DNA from: Citrus sinensis
Lineage: Eukaryota; Streptophyta; Magnoliopsida; Sapindales; Rutaceae
Length of the DNA stretch: 64,000 bases
Direction of reading: 5' to 3'
NCBI RefSeq assembly: GCF_022201045.2
Contig: NC_068560.1
Span: 33,877,001 to 33,941,000 of the forward strand
Shown here: in pieces, positions 11,047 to 23,881 of the stretch
How the letters are laid out: every line of letters begins with the position of its first letter
How positions within the stretch are numbered: the first letter of the stretch is position 1
The notes under the pieces: model-generated
Seen by the model: only the letters and a program-made list of their open reading frames with translations
Databases searched by the model: none
Told to the model about the DNA's origin: nothing
Program-made: the position numbers and the translations under genes

Positions 11047-14000
11047 TGAGTTGCTTAAGCTGGAACTGTTGTGGGTTAGGCCACCCACGCACAGTTCAAG
11101 TTCTTGTAGACTTGGCCAAAACAAAAAAACCCGATTTTATTTTTCTAATGGAAACATTATGTCATAGAGATAAATTAGAGTGGATAAAAATTAAGCTGGG
11201 ATATGTTGGTTTATTTGTTGTTGAGAAGGTGGGCCGGAGTGGAGGGCTAACTTTCTTTTGGAAGCCCAATTACAGAGTTAATATTCTTAAGTTTGGTAAA
11301 ACTTTTGTTGACTTGGCTGTTGAAAACATGGAGGGGGAAAAATGGAGACTCACCGGCTTCTATGGCTTTCCGGAGTCAAACCGCCGACGGGATTCGTGGA
11401 ATTTGCTGCGGACATTGGCTTTAGCTTCCTCGTTACCATGGGTTTGCTTAGGCGACTTCAACGATCTGCTTTACTCAAGTGAAAAACGTGGGAAGCATGC
11501 TCATCTTAGCTGGAAGTTACAGGGCTTTCAAGCTGCTGTTTCGGACTCGGGGCTTCAAGATTTGGGCATGGAGAGTTATCCATTCACATGGGAAAGGTGA
11601 AGGGGTACTATGGACTGTGCTTTTGCTTCAATATCTTGGATTCATTTATTTCTGCGAGCTAAGGTACACAATTTAGAAGCTTCCTGTTCAGACCATCTTT
11701 CCATTTTTCTTAAGCCTGCCCCTTTGGTTTTTCACTCATGGATTATGATATTTCAGTTTGAAAATGCTTGGCTCCGTGAGCCCGATTGTATGGAAGTTGT
11801 GAAGGATAGCTGGCTTTCTTCTGTTGAAATATCTATTCAATCCAAGATTGCTAAATGTGGCTCTGATTTGTTTCAGTGGGGTGATAATCTCTCTCGTGAA
11901 TTTCGTAATCGAATGATGGAGTGTAAAAGGAGGATGAGTCTTTTACGGGGTAAGCGGGATGATGGTAGTATGACTCAATTTACAGAAGCTCGGTCCATGT
12001 ATAATGAATTGCTGCACAGCCATGAAGTTTACTGGAAACAGAAATCGAAATTACTTTGGCTTAAGGAGGGCGATATGAACTCCAAGTACTTTCATGTTAT
12101 ATCTTCGACAAGAAAGAGAGTGAATACGATTGGAAAGCTCCGAAATGGTCAGGGACAATAGTGCACTCGTCCAGAGGAAGTAAATGAGATAATTACTGAG
12201 TATTTCACTAACATTTTTATCTCTGATAGAGGTTTCTGTCCTGAAGTTCTTTATTGTGTCAACCCAAAGATATCAACCGCTCAGAATCACTCACTTCTGG
12301 AATTGTTTACTGCTACGGATGTCCAATAAGCCATCTTCAGTATGCATCCTGATAAATCGCCAGGCTCGGATGGTATGAACCCTGTTTTTCTCCAAAAATC
12401 CTGGTCTATTGTTGGTGATGATGTCTTATCTGCTTGTTTAGACTTTATTCATAATTGTGCATTCCCCACTGGCTTGAATGACACTAGTGTTGTTTTGATT
12501 CCTAAAAAGTCCAATCCTGAGTATGTTACTGATTTGAGACCGATAGCATTGTGTAATGTTATTTATAAAATCATTGCTAAGATGCTTGTTAATCGGCTCA
12601 AAGGGATTTTGGGGTCTGTTATTTCAGATTCACAGAGTGCTTTCGTCCCGGGTAGAGCCATAACTGATAATATTATGATCTCTACTGAGATTATGCATTA
12701 CTTAAAGCGGAAAAAGCAAGGTAGGGATGAGGTAGCAGCTCTAAAAATAGATATGTCTAAGGCTTATCATATAATCGAATAGCCTTTTCTTAAATTGATC
12801 ATGCTCAAGTTAGGGTTTGCTGCTGATTTTGTTAACTTGATTATGTTGTGTGTAACTACTATTACTTATAAAATTGTGAGAGATGTGATGGAAATAGGTC
12901 CTATTGTACCTAGTCGTGGTCTAAGACAATGCGACCCTTTATCACAATACCTATTTATTATTTATGCAGAGGGGTTTAGTTTGTTAATACATCATTACGA
13001 GAAGGCAAGTTTTTTGCATAAGGGCTGGAGTAGCTAGAGGTGCTCCTTATATCTCGTACCTTTTTTTTGTAGATGATTGCCTCTTATTTTTCAAAACTAG
13101 TATCCAAGAAGCTCACTTAATGAAGAATATCTTGGCTATGTATGGGACTGTGTCGGGTCAAAGAGTTAATTTTCATAAATCTGTTATCGCCTTTAGCCGC
13201 AATGTGAAAGAAGAAGTTGCGCAACAAGTATGCGATTTGCTTGGGGTCCAGTCAACTGCTGACTATGGTACTTATTTGGGCTTGCCTTCCTCTATAGGTC
13301 GAAGTAAGTCTGCTGTTTTCCGCTACATTAAGGATAGAGTTTGGAAGCGCCTACAGGGCTGGAGTCAAAAGCTATTATCTAGAGCTGGCGAGGAGATTTT
13401 GTTCAAGACAGTGGTACAAGCCATGCCCAATTATGCCATGAGCGTGTACATGCTTCCTCTTGAGCTTTGTCGGGATATTAAGAAGATGATGAACTCTTTT
13501 TGGTGGGGTAATAAAGGTACGAGCAGCAAGGGTATCATTTGGATGAGATGGGAAAGGTTTTGCAAGCCTAAAACTCATGGGGGACTTGGTTTTAAGAAAT
13601 TGCATCAGTTCAACATATCAATGCTTGGCAAACAAGGTTGGCGGTTTTTAACTAATCTGAATTCTCTTGTGGCTCGCTTATTTAAAGCTCGATACTTTCC
13701 TAAAACCTCTTTTCTTGAGGCTTCTTTGGGCAGTAACCCCAGCTATGTTTGGAGGTCTATTTTGGCAGCTCATAAGGCTATCTCACTGGTAGTCGCATTC
13801 GGATTGGAGGGGGCCATGAAACAGTCATTGGCCATGCCATCTGGCTTCCGGACCAAGATAATGGCTTTATAACCTCTTCACTGCCCACATACCTTTCTAA
13901 TGCCACAGTAGACAGCCTTATGGTGCCTAATCTTCGTTGCTGGGATTTTGATATGGTGGCTGACATTTTCAATTGTAGATATCGTGATATAATCTTACAA

Positions 14001-15485
14001 ATTCCTCTTGGCTCTCGGATTGTCGAAGATGGTTGGTATTGGTTACCAAATTCAAAGGGACAGTATACAGTTCGAAGTTACAAGATGTTGGTGAATCTGC
14101 CCATTCCTCCTAACAGCAGTGTATGGCGAAATCTGTGGCAGCTTCCAGTTCCTGCAAAAGTTAAAAATTTGCTTTGGCATGTTATGGCCAATGTTATCCC
14201 CACTGTTGATAATCTTGTGCAGCGCCAAGTTGAGGTACACCTTTTATGCCCTATATGTAATGTTTCCAATGAAACTATCTACCATGTGTTGCTTGAGTGT
14301 CATTTTGCTAAATCTTGCTAGTTAGCATCTGTTGTTGGTTTTATTGGGAATTTTGTGAATGTTGGGGAATGGCTGGAGACTCTCTTTACTCACTGTAGTA
14401 AAGATGATTGCAGCTTAGCTGCTATGATTTGCTGGGGAATCTGGTTGAATAGAAATAACAGAGTCTGGAGTAGAGATGAAAAAATAACCCGGACCCGGAC
14501 GAACCCGGATAATCGGGGCCGGGTTGAACCCGTACCAAAATATAAAAAAATCTGGGTCCGGAATAAATTTTAATAACCCGGATATATCCATATCCGGGTC
14601 CGGGTTTAGGTTAACCCGGACCCGGATATCTAATTTTAATATTATTTTTTAATTAATTTTATTGATTAATCTAGATGTGTTATTGCTTGGAAATGTATTA
14701 ATTTTTTATTTTTAGAATTTTAGAAATTGATATTGATTCATTGATCCGGGTTCAAAACCCGGAATCCGGAAACCCGGATTTTTCCGAGTTGAACCCGGAC
14801 CCGGGTGAAAAAATCCGAGTCCGGGAAAAGAAAATAGTATCCGGGTCCGGATCCGGAAAGGCTAAACCCGGACCCGGACCCGGATTTTGCCATCCCTAGT
14901 CTGGAGGAATATCAATAGAAGGGTTAGTACTCTTCTCAATTTAGCAGGTCATAATTTATTCCAGTGGCAGCAAATTCGTAAGAATCCTTACTTCTCTCAC
15001 TCTTTTGTGGCAAATGATCATGGTTCGGTTTGCTGGAAACGACCTCAGGATGGATGATTTAAGTGTAATGTTGATGCTGCCATCTCTCGACACAGAGGAA
15101 CCATCAGCTTTGGGGCTGTTATCTGCTCCTCACAGGGTGATTTTATGCAGCTAAAAGTGCTTCCCTTCCTGGTACATTTGCATCTTGTGAGGCAGAGGGA
15201 ATCAGCATGCGAGAAGCTCTCAGTTGGCTCATGCATCTTCCAGTTCGGCCAATTGTTGTTGAGATTGATAGCTTACAAGTGTTTAATGCTTTACATGACA
15301 GTGTTACTTATTCTAATGGTTTTGGTACTATAATTGCTAATTATAGAGCTTTAGCTCAATCTTTAGGAGAGTTTGTTTTCTTTTTTGTTCGTCCATCTGC
15401 GAATACCGCTGCCCATATTGTTGCTAGGGTGAGGGGTCTTTGTCAGGTCTGGGAGAATGGAGGCATGTTCCACCTCCCTGGTTGA
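11046..15485 (+). pseudogene. LINE ORF2 (endonuclease, reverse transcriptase, RNase H), multiply disrupted
   Basis: ORF2 begins ATGAGTTGCTTAAGCTGG, overlapping the end of ORF1 by one base. The apurinic endonuclease domain shows SWNCCGLG, METL, GFYGFPE, GDFNDLLYSSEKRG and SDH (11046-11700), broken by a stop at 11598-11600. Reverse transcriptase follows: PDKSPGSDGMNPVF, LRPIALCNVIYKI, QSAFVPGRAITDN, GLRQCDPLSQYLFI, and an FVDD catalytic box where FADD or YADD is usual. Stops or shifts occur near 12159, 12328, 12780 and 13035. A zf-RVT-like region spans about 13900-14330. RNase H is split between about 14900-15055 and 15207-15485. No functional product is expected. Confidence 0.9.
14463..14906. 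mobile_element. hAT-like non-autonomous element nested in the LINE (8-bp target duplication)
   Basis: The element at 14471-14898 (428 bp) starts TAGAGATGAAAAAATAACCC and ends with the reverse complement of TAGGGATGGCAAAATCCGGG. The exact 8-bp repeat GTCTGGAG lies at 14463-14470 and 14899-14906, the length made by hAT transposases. Removing the element and one repeat rejoins the LINE reading frame across N-R-V-W-R-N-I. Both ends are packed with direct and inverted copies of ACCCGGA / CCGGGTCCGG, probably subterminal transposase-binding repeats. It has no coding capacity. Confidence 0.9.
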
Positions 15486-15547
15486 TTAATTGTCTTGGTT
15501 GATTTATAAAATTTACCTTTCTTCAAAAAAATATATATATATGCTAA

Positions 15548-18041
15548 ACTATTTATGCACGGCAGGTTTTTGTAACATTAGTCGTTGAACATAATCAAAT
15601 TGTTAAGGAGAAGCATCCTTTCATAAAGCCAAGAACCGATCAAATTAATAGTGGACCAATTATAATCTTATCAATTCGAAAGTTCAGTGGGTGGAAAGTC
15701 TACGTTATTCTGGATAACAGAGATCTGTCCAGTTTTGCATTATTATTTTCCGGAGAGAATAATTTATTATCGTCAGAAAAGATCAATAGAATTGTGAATT
15801 TATTGAACTCTCGAAGGATTAAACATCCTAATTAGAGAAGGTATATATGTTATGCTTTAACCAACATAAAGATTTCAATAATTATGTGATCTTCTTTCTT
15901 CCCCCCCTTTCCAGCCTTAATTCCATTAGAACATTCGATACAGATGACCCAACTCAAAAAGTACAAGCGATTCTTGTTTTTTCTTTTGTTCTCTCTGATT
16001 GATCTAAAATATTTAAGGAACTTATTTTGATTAATTTGGAATGCGTTCCTCCAGTATCAAGATTCGTCAAATAGCTATCTCCTATCTGGTTTCCCCACTT
16101 TAATTTTTTAATTTAGTGGAAGAGGGGGAAAAAAAAAGCATCCACGGCTGAGCCGGCCGGATTTGCCTATTATAAAAACCCTTTTCCTTGAGGTCTCATC
16201 ATTTTTGGATGAATCCAATATTGGTTTCAACATGCATGATTTAGACAGTTGTTGATGTTTATCGATCTGTATACTGTTCGATTCAATACATGTAACCAAA
16301 TCCTAATACCCACGTAAATGAAGAAGCAAAAGAGAGAAGAATTAATAATATATAGTTTTGCCGGACTTCTAGATCATACAAAGAACTGAGCCCTTTTATG
16401 AGTTTATCAGCTGGCAGGTATACATCGCCCATAAGACTGATAAGTGTGAGACAAATTTGCCAAACTTTACTGGCAAAAACTTTTGCTTCTTCTCGTTTGT
16501 TCTACACTGCTTCTATTTTGATCATTCACCGAAAGCAAGTTGGCGTATTTTGTCATAACACATGCCAGGCATGGCTTATAATTTTTATTTTAATTTATGG
16601 GACCAAAGCTGCCTTATTAGATTGCCGCCCATCTTACCAAAACAAGTAATTGATTCACTTTTCAAAAGATTTTGGAGTCTTCTACTGTATATCAATCCCA
16701 ATAATCTTTCTCTGATGATGACCACGCATAACGAAAATTAAATTACTTTTTTTAAAAAAAATTGTATACTTAGTTAATGCATAACTTCAAATTCTTATAA
16801 ATAGTAGTACAAGGCAATTTTTTTTTAAAATTTTGTTAATGCAACGTAACATTTTATGCATTAGAATCTTTAAATTCATATTTTAAATAGTACAGACTAA
16901 TGCACTTGAGAATTTTTTGCAAACACATATTTTACGTATCAAAACAATTATTGTCAATAATAAGACGAAACAAATTATTATTATTTTGTTAACGCAATAT
17001 GACATCTCAAGTATCAGCATGTCTTAAAGTTGTATTATAAAATATGCTGGTGAATGCATCAAAGAATTGCTATATATGATCGTATCAATTGACTGCCTTT
17101 TAACTTACTAGATTGCTTAAATCGAACACAAAACAAATGAGAAATAAATACAAGCAAGCGAAACAGGAATCACATAAACTATTATATAGGTAGCCATATC
17201 TTGGTTTCATAGGCCATTTTCGTCTATCTCATTCTTGAGTGCTCCATATATTTTTTGGTCTGTGCTTTTCAATATCTTATTAAAAACCCACCATTCACTC
17301 AAAATATTCCTGGAATGTGATTGATTGATTGATTCTGAAATTTACGGCGCCTGAAAGAAGGAGAAGCTCCAGCTTTTGTCCAAATTTTGTTAAGTCATTT
17401 ACTTGGACTTGAAGATTGTGGTCAAGACAAAACACAAGTCCTGCATCAGTTTTTTGCATAATTGCATAAAACGTTTTGTCTTTCACGCAAACAATTTGTA
17501 TACTCCCAAATTTACAAATTTTCTAATTCAAAGCTTGTACCAATTGTTCAGGCAAACAAATACAAGAAGGAGGAGCTTTCAAGTAACAGGTGAAAGCCAA
17601 GTCCATCAATTCAAATACGGCCCAATTTACAATCTAGCCCGGAACATAAAATATCTGTGGCGTAATATTTCACTGCCCTTTGAATTTGAACACTCGGAAA
17701 CAATTTTTCTTTTGATTCAATAGCCAGCAGGGAAGAGGCATCTTTACACTTGAATAATTGACAAGCAAAACTGATTTTTATATTGAATATTTTCTATCAG
17801 TCATATGTTATAAGAACAATTCTATTACGAGTGTGATACCATCCATAGGTATGCAGCTTTTCTGCTGATAATAACATTCACTATCAAAAGGCCAAATGAA
17901 TCGGAACCAACCAACACACTAAATCAAAAACCAAATTGATATGCTTCGTTTCCAAAAATAGTCATTTTGCATTTTCAACATCCCATCACGGGAAAATCAA
18001 CACAAAAATAAAATTAAAATAGTACTTTTGATATTAAGAAA
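15548..18041. other. Intergenic, no gene supported
   Basis: Open frames at 16398-16649, 17295-17486 (minus) and 17403-17723 show no domain or splice context. The sequence is moderately AT-rich with no clear repeat structure. Confidence 0.45.
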
Positions 18042-18371
18042 CTACTTCATCATCTCTAACCATTTAATTTGAAGGTCGTGATCCTTAAGTGCAACAAACA
18101 TCTCCCTATTTTCTTTTTCGAGAAAAAGTTTAGTGGCTACCCAGAAAAGCTCACTTCCTGTCCCGATTCCAGGCATGCTACGCAACATATCCATAACTTT
18201 TGCAATGCTATAACTACAGTCATCGTTTCTGGCCAATATAATTGACCTTTTCTCTATGGCATCACAGATGCGACCCAATTGTGTATACAATTTAGCTGCA
18301 GCTTCATCTCTCGCCCGAATTGTATTTTTTCTTTTTTCTTGCTTTCTCTCGTCTAGGAGGAGCCAAAACAA
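18042..18371 (-). pseudogene. C-terminal fragment of a Myb/SANT-like (PIF-ORF1-type) protein
   Basis: A 109-codon frame reads a helical, charged tail: a basic ERKQEKRK stretch, then RARDEAAAKLYTQLGRICDA, YSIAKVMDMLRSMPGIGTGS, LFWVATKLFLEKENREMFVAL and a terminal IKWLEMMK. This arrangement (a variable linker, then a MxxLxxxPGI...LFxxATxLFLxxxxREMFxxL module) is how I remember the C-terminus of plant Myb/SANT-like proteins related to Harbinger ORF1. No Met opens the frame. Just upstream the alternative frame reads a short MDISAEGSTCFGSS segment ending in a stop, consistent with a frameshift. The N-terminal SANT domain is not visible. Probably a relic; a small spliced gene is not excluded. Confidence 0.45.
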
Positions 18372-19735
18372 GTAGAACCTTCAGCGCTGATGTCCATATT
18401 CTCCTCCTGACCATACATTCTGTTTAAGTATCAAGCAGAGCTCGTTCCTTAGTCCTTCTCCTACAGCAAGAACATCTTGAACAAAGTATGTATGCTGGGC
18501 TGGTTCAACATGTTTCAAGCCTTTTCAACACATTCTTTTTGTTACATAAATCTATCCTATTATCAAATGAGTACCTACAACACATACAAAAGTATAATAT
18601 CCTGGAAATTTAATGTTAAAACTGATATTTAAATTAGTTGTTTTTCTAAAAAAACAAAGATTGCTAAGAACAGAGAGATTATGTCAATGAAGGGAATCTT
18701 TTACATTGCTCAAGTGGAATTAATAAGGAAAATGGTAAACAAACAAAGGAATGAATGAAGGACGACAGAAACGGCAGTCAATGCTACCGTTTCACGCGCT
18801 CCTTTTTCTTTTTTGTGGGGCCCACAAATACCTTGTGATATCAAACTTGATTCACTCGTTCTCCAACACTCACTTCGTAATGGGAAAGAGAAAGTTACCA
18901 ACTATCTGGCTACAATTTCATTAGTATTGTTGGCGTTGTCTTTGGCACCAAATTTAGATCTTCAGGATAATGGCCACTGGTTTTATTTCATTTTTCTTCT
19001 ATAAATATAAATGCAAATATGAGTTCACTTGGTTTGATTTCGTCGGGTTTGGGAGATAATGATGTTTTAATGTTTTCTTTTCATTATTTAGTATTTTCTT
19101 TTCATTATTTTAATTTTTTAAATAAAAAAAGGAACAAAAGTAGGATCTATAAAAATGGTAGCACCCGCTGCCATTTATGTCGTCCTTCTTTCGTTCATTT
19201 GTTTGTTTAGCACTACTAAATTAATAAATCATGAGATTGAAATTTTTAAAAGAAAAATTTCTTGTAGAGTTATTAGATTATTAGTCTGTGGAAGATCTTA
19301 ACTTTGCTCGCTCGTTGAATATATTAATCATTTGAAAAAAGACCCAATATATCAAACATTTTCTTTCTAAGATTTTATATATGTATGTATGTATGTATGT
19401 ATAACAATTGGGCATCAATAATATAATAAAAAAATGAAAGAGAGAATGACGAAACTTACCGATGAAAGATGAGTACAATGTCAAAGTCCTCTGTTCCGTA
19501 AAGCTAGCTATAGATTAAATAGATAGTTGACGGGCTTTATCGTGGGGAGTAAGGGTAATACTCGAATTAGAAAAATAACTTTAGGCTATTTTTGTCAATT
19601 CCTAATTTTCTGAAGTAGAAGTGAGTCCAAGACTGAACCACTGGCAATGGAAAAAACAACACAACACCGCGCAGGCAGATGACTTGATGATATCTATTTT
19701 AATGCGGCAAAATTTCAGTAACATGAGAAATCAGA
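18372..19735. other. Intergenic, upstream of the PPR gene
   Basis: No coding sequence is supported. It includes a small (ATGT)n run at about 19379-19402. The region immediately before 19736 must hold the PPR promoter and leader; I see no clear TATA box. Confidence 0.4.
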
Positions 19736-21424
19736 ATGACACATTTGCCCGACATCCAATCGCATATTACAAAAATCCCTCATCACAAAAACTATCTGAA
19801 ACAACACTCAGAATTGAATGTACGATTACAACAAAGCAAGACTGCAAATCAACCAACTTGGTCCTACATCATCAGAAAACACCTCACTCAAAATGCACCA
19901 AAAGACGCTCTTGTTATTTACAACCAAATTCGCCGTAAAGGACAATACATTTTAGGCCTGGTCCCTTTAATTTTCAAGGCTTGTACGTCTCTGTCAAGCA
20001 TTAGCGACGGCAAAGCTTTGCACGCCGAGGCTGTCAAGTCTGGTGCAGATACTGAAGTCATGATTGGAACTTCATTGGTTAACATGTACGCAAAATGCGG
20101 CGATATATTAGCTTCCCGTAATGTGTTTGATGAAATGCCTGACAGAAATGTGGTTACGTGGAATGCTATGATCGGTGGGTATTTGAAACATGGGAATACA
20201 GATTCTGCATTTGGGTTATTTGCTCAGATGTTGGAAAGAACAGAAGTAACTTGGATAGAGATGATTGATGGGCTTGCAAGGAGTGGGGATACGGTTAAAG
20301 CTAGAATCTTGTTTGACAAGGTACCGGTAGAGTTGAAGAACGTGGTCACTTGGACTGTTATGATTGATGGGTATGCGAGTAGTGGGGAGATGGAGGCTGC
20401 CAGAGAACTTTTTGAGGTGATGCCACAAAGGAATTGCTACGTGTGGTCATCCATGATTTCGGGTTATTTCAATAGAGGCGATGTAAAGGAAGCTCAGGCC
20501 ATGTTTAATCGGATTCCAGTCAGGAATTTGGTGAATTGGAATTCATTGATTTCTGGGTTAGCACAAAACGGGTTCTTTGAGGAGGCATTGGAAGTTTTTT
20601 GGAAAATGCAAGGTGAGAGGATTGAGCCGGATGAAGTCACTTTTGCAAGTATTTTATCAGCATGTGCTCATTTGGGGTGGTTGGATACCGGTAAAGAAAT
20701 TCACAGTATGATTGATAAGAAGATGATAAAGCTTAATCAGTTTGTTTTGAATGCTTTGGTTGATATGTATGCGAAGTGTGGGGATTTAGCCAATGCAAGA
20801 TCCATTTTTGAAGAAATGGTGCACAGGAACGTTGTCTGTTGGAACTCTCTGATCTCAGGTTTTGCCACTCATGGACACTGCAAAGAGGCCCTTGAGTTTT
20901 TCAGTAGAATGGAGATCACAAATGAGATGCCTGATAAGATCACATTTTTGTCTGTTCTTTCAGCTTGTGCACATGGGGGTTTCGTTGATGAAGGCTTGGA
21001 AATTTTCTCCAAGATGGAGAATTATGGCTTGGCACCAGGCATCCAGCATTATGGGTGCTTAGTTGATCTCCTGGGACGTGCAGGACGATTAAAAGATGCT
21101 TACAATTTGATCAAAACAATGCCAATGAAGCCAAATGATGCAGTTTGGGGGGCACTGCTTGGAGCTTGTCGGATTCATGCAGACACAGATATGGTAGAAC
21201 AGATTATGGAAGAGCTGAGCGCATCAAATTCTACCTCGGACTCCGGTGATGATTCACATTATGTACTGCTGTCAAACATTTATGCTGGTTCTGATAGATG
21301 GGAGAGGGCTGAATCAATGAGGCTGGTCATGGCAAAGAAAGGGCTTCAAAAGATTCCGGGTCGCAGTTTAGTTATGCTTAACAATGTTGTGCAGCACATT
21401 ACTACTGTTACTGGACAAGATTAA
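19736..21424 (+). CDS. Pentatricopeptide repeat protein, PLS class, E subtype (At3g21470-like)
   Basis: A single intronless frame of 562 codons. The ATG at 19736 is the first in frame after an in-frame TGA at 19724. PPR motifs run almost end to end: TEVMIGTSLVNMYAKCGDI, NVVTWNAMIGGYLKHGN, NCYVWSSMISGYFNRGD, NLVNWNSLISGLAQNGF and NVVCWNSLISGFATHGH are typical S, P and L units of about 31-36 residues. The C-terminus holds an E domain (YGCLVDLLGRAGRLKDAYNL, then YVLLSNIYAGSDRWERAESM). It stops soon after with no DYW deaminase. Such proteins bind organellar RNA and often act in C-to-U editing or transcript processing. The N-terminus is short and not clearly a transit peptide. The At3g21470 assignment is from memory and tentative. 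Confidence 0.93.
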   Translation: MTHLPDIQSHITKIPHHKNYLKQHSELNVRLQQSKTANQPTWSYIIRKHLTQNAPKDALVIYNQIRRKGQYILGLVPLIFKACTSLSSISDGKALHAEAVKSGADTEVMIGTSLVNMYAKCGDILASRNVFDEMPDRNVVTWNAMIGGYLKHGNTDSAFGLFAQMLERTEVTWIEMIDGLARSGDTVKARILFDKVPVELKNVVTWTVMIDGYASSGEMEAARELFEVMPQRNCYVWSSMISGYFNRGDVKEAQAMFNRIPVRNLVNWNSLISGLAQNGFFEEALEVFWKMQGERIEPDEVTFASILSACAHLGWLDTGKEIHSMIDKKMIKLNQFVLNALVDMYAKCGDLANARSIFEEMVHRNVVCWNSLISGFATHGHCKEALEFFSRMEITNEMPDKITFLSVLSACAHGGFVDEGLEIFSKMENYGLAPGIQHYGCLVDLLGRAGRLKDAYNLIKTMPMKPNDAVWGALLGACRIHADTDMVEQIMEELSASNSTSDSGDDSHYVLLSNIYAGSDRWERAESMRLVMAKKGLQKIPGRSLVMLNNVVQHITTVTGQD

Positions 21425-21832
21425 AGGTATTGAGTAGCGTAAAAACCAATCTGAAGGCAAAAGCCAGCGGGTGAACTTTGTAGCTATTTAGCTGTTTCAA
21501 TTTTAAGCCTATTATGTCATCACTTCCATGAATTTTGATGGGTACACTGGAGAAATGTTCAATGACAGACTATCGGTTCAATTGAGTGTTAAAAATGCAA
21601 GCCTGAAGCTGCCTAAAATGGAAGATTTTCATACCTATGTAATCTAACTATTAATCAACTGTACTGTAGATACACACTCTGTTGTACTTATAGATTTTTC
21701 CTTTTTCCCAAAATGAATATTGTGAACAAAATTATATAACCTTCATTTGAATCCTTCTTTTCCTAGTAATCAAGAATCACAGTATATAAGATATACATAC
21801 TCTATTTAAGCACTCTGAAATCAGAGTTCCAA
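21425..21832. other. Convergent intergenic spacer between the PPR gene and PPD4
   Basis: About 400 bp lie between the two stop codons, so both 3' UTRs must end or overlap here. AATGAATA-like and AT-rich stretches (for example around 21710-21740) are compatible with polyadenylation signals, but none is decisive. Confidence 0.4.
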
Positions 21833-23542
21833 CTAGACAACACGAAAAGAGTCTGCTATCTTCTTCAAATCCGTGTAGTGCCTCTTCCATTGAAGACCTA
21901 CAAAATCATTGCAGCAAGTCCAGTTTCTCCAACAGTGTTATAATTCTGCATTTATGATATTACAGAAAGTAGGGTAAAATACCATACCATTTCCAGTTAC
22001 ACTGAACAAGTAAAGACGATTTCCAGCCGCAGTTGCTGTTATCAGTACATGAGGTGGCTCCAACTCGTATCGGTAGTATGTCCGTCCAGAGTGCTCTTCT
22101 ACATTCATGCTCAAAACCTTCCCCTCAACATTTTCCCCTATGACTTCTGGTCCAAATGCATTAATCACTTTTTCTGGAGGTCCAATCTTTTCAATTGTAG
22201 CGTCATCACCAAGATCTATAATCATAAACAGAAGCGCCAGAAAAATGTAAGATGTTGAAAAATGTAACTGTAGAGCTCGGTGTAATTTAAGTTCTAGTTG
22301 AATTGTGTGGGAACCGAATCTATTCAAACTCTCTGCAAAATCTGATAGCAGAAAACTAATAGAATAGAAATCTTAGCAAATGAAGCTAGAGCTTACCATC
22401 TGCAAATCTGAGAACGGGAGCAACAATAACAAATAACCGTCCTTTCTTTGGGCTTGCAAATCTCAAGTCAATCTCTGTGCCACCCAGATCCGCGATTGAT
22501 ACTGGAACCTATGATGTAGAAAAAAGAGAATCCGGGAAATAAACAAAATCAATTATGTGAAAGAGAAAGAAGAAAAGGAAACAGAGACTTCTGCAAACAT
22601 TTACATAAAGAAAACACTTGTGATGATGAAACAGGAGTATAAAAATACAAGTATAGAGCTAAGACTATGAGTCAAGTACGGAGCTTGGCACCTCATCCCA
22701 TTCTTGAGGAACTGAAAAGAGATATGGAATGATTGGACTCCATCCAACACCATGCCCTCCAGATTTATCATCTGGTCTTCGATAAGTCCTCCAACCTGTC
22801 TGAGTGAATATTTATCTATTAAGGTGCCATAAACATACAAATAGGAAAGCAAAGGAATCCAGGATGCAAGCTGTTTTGAGATTCAGTTTCTGCTTGGTTT
22901 TAGTATCAATAGACAAACTTTTACATCCAATTCCAGCCGTATACAAGGACTGTGTTATCTTTACAATTTACTTATATAATTATGAACATAAATTACTTCT
23001 TATATCCTAAACTGAAAAGAGGTATGAAAGGCGCCGCTAACCATGCAATGAACAAGCTGCACACAATCAACTTTCGGTACGAATATCATTCAACAATCTG
23101 GATCTTTTTTTTTTTTTAAAGTTCATGGGAATGCATGTTTAAATCATGATACATCAGTTTGTCAATCTAAGACATACCCAAATAAGAAAAGAAATGAAAA
23201 CTTTTGCTGTTGCATGATAATATCTTAAGTATAAAACAAAAAAACAGAGAAATAGAATGGATGTAACAACAAAAACTAACCTTGTTCATCAGGTTCAGAC
23301 AAACCAGGTACCCTCCCAGCTAGAAGGCCTTGCTTCACAACAGCCAATCCATCTGCTGGAAACCCCAAAACTGCAGAGGATATTAAAGAAGCCCCTGATA
23401 CTAAAACTGATCTTCTCTTCATAACCCCATCAACAGAGTCACTCCCCGTTGAACATGCAACAGCTTTAACCCTTGAAATCCCATTTTCTACCGAAGATAT
23501 TTGAGCAAGAAAGCTGCAGCTACTGAACAAAGTTGTTCCCAT
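21833..23542 (-). CDS. PPD4: PsbP domain-containing protein 4, thylakoid lumen
   Basis: Five exons: 23281-23542, 22692-22795, 22397-22508, 21988-22215 and 21833-21897. They give 256 residues, close to the roughly 260 of the Arabidopsis protein. The N-terminus has a serine-rich chloroplast transit region, then a twin-arginine signal at residues 43-44 (MKRRSVLVSGASLISSAVLG) and an ADGLA cleavage region, so import to the lumen by the Tat route is expected. The PsbP fold follows: WSPIIPYLFSVPQEWDEVPV, IADLGGTEIDLRFASPKKG, VINAFGPEVIGENVEGKVLS and the end GLQWKRHYTDLKKIADSFRV. It is a relative of the PSII oxygen-evolving subunit PsbP; the biochemical role of PPD4 is not settled. It is convergent with the PPR gene. 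Confidence 0.94.
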
Positions 23543-23881
23543 TTTCCCTTAGTCCTTAAACCCTTTAATACCAGCGCTTTTTTAAGCGCGAATTCGAGAG
23601 AAAACTAGTGGCTTGGTGTATCAAAGAAAATATTCTAGAGAGAATTGAAGGCGTTAAATGCCCCTTTTTTTGTTTTGGGCTCTTGTTTTTGTGGACGTGG
23701 AGTCACTGCAGTTGTCGTTGCAGATTCTTTCTGATAGAAAATAATTGTTTAGATCCTGACACGTGGTATATTGGTATTTTACCAGTTGGGTGATTTTTAT
23801 TATGTGCCCCAGTCGATATAGTTCTTCATAAAGTCAAATAAATCTCCATTTCTATTCGTCAATTGAATTAAGATTACACTA

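Larger units (their letters stand above)
9884..15547 (+). mobile_element. L1-type LINE retrotransposon, degenerate, carrying a nested hAT-like insertion
   Basis: The element body (about 9893-15538) encodes the standard plant L1 order. ORF1 has a DUF4283-like domain and a CCHC zinc knuckle. ORF2 has an endonuclease, reverse transcriptase, zf-RVT-like region and RNase H, and there is an A-rich 3' end. ATATGCTAA occurs just before the element (9884-9892) and just after its tail (15539-15547), a plausible target duplication. The 5' end starts inside ORF1 with no Met or leader, so the copy was truncated on insertion. Several stops and frameshifts show it is dead. A 428-bp element inserted into the ORF2 zf-RVT/RNase H linker afterwards. 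Confidence 0.92.

Noticed and set aside
19621..19938. 105-codon plus-strand frame overlapping the PPR start
   Set aside because: It overlaps the PPR gene in another frame, lacks domains and is not needed for the PPR N-terminus.
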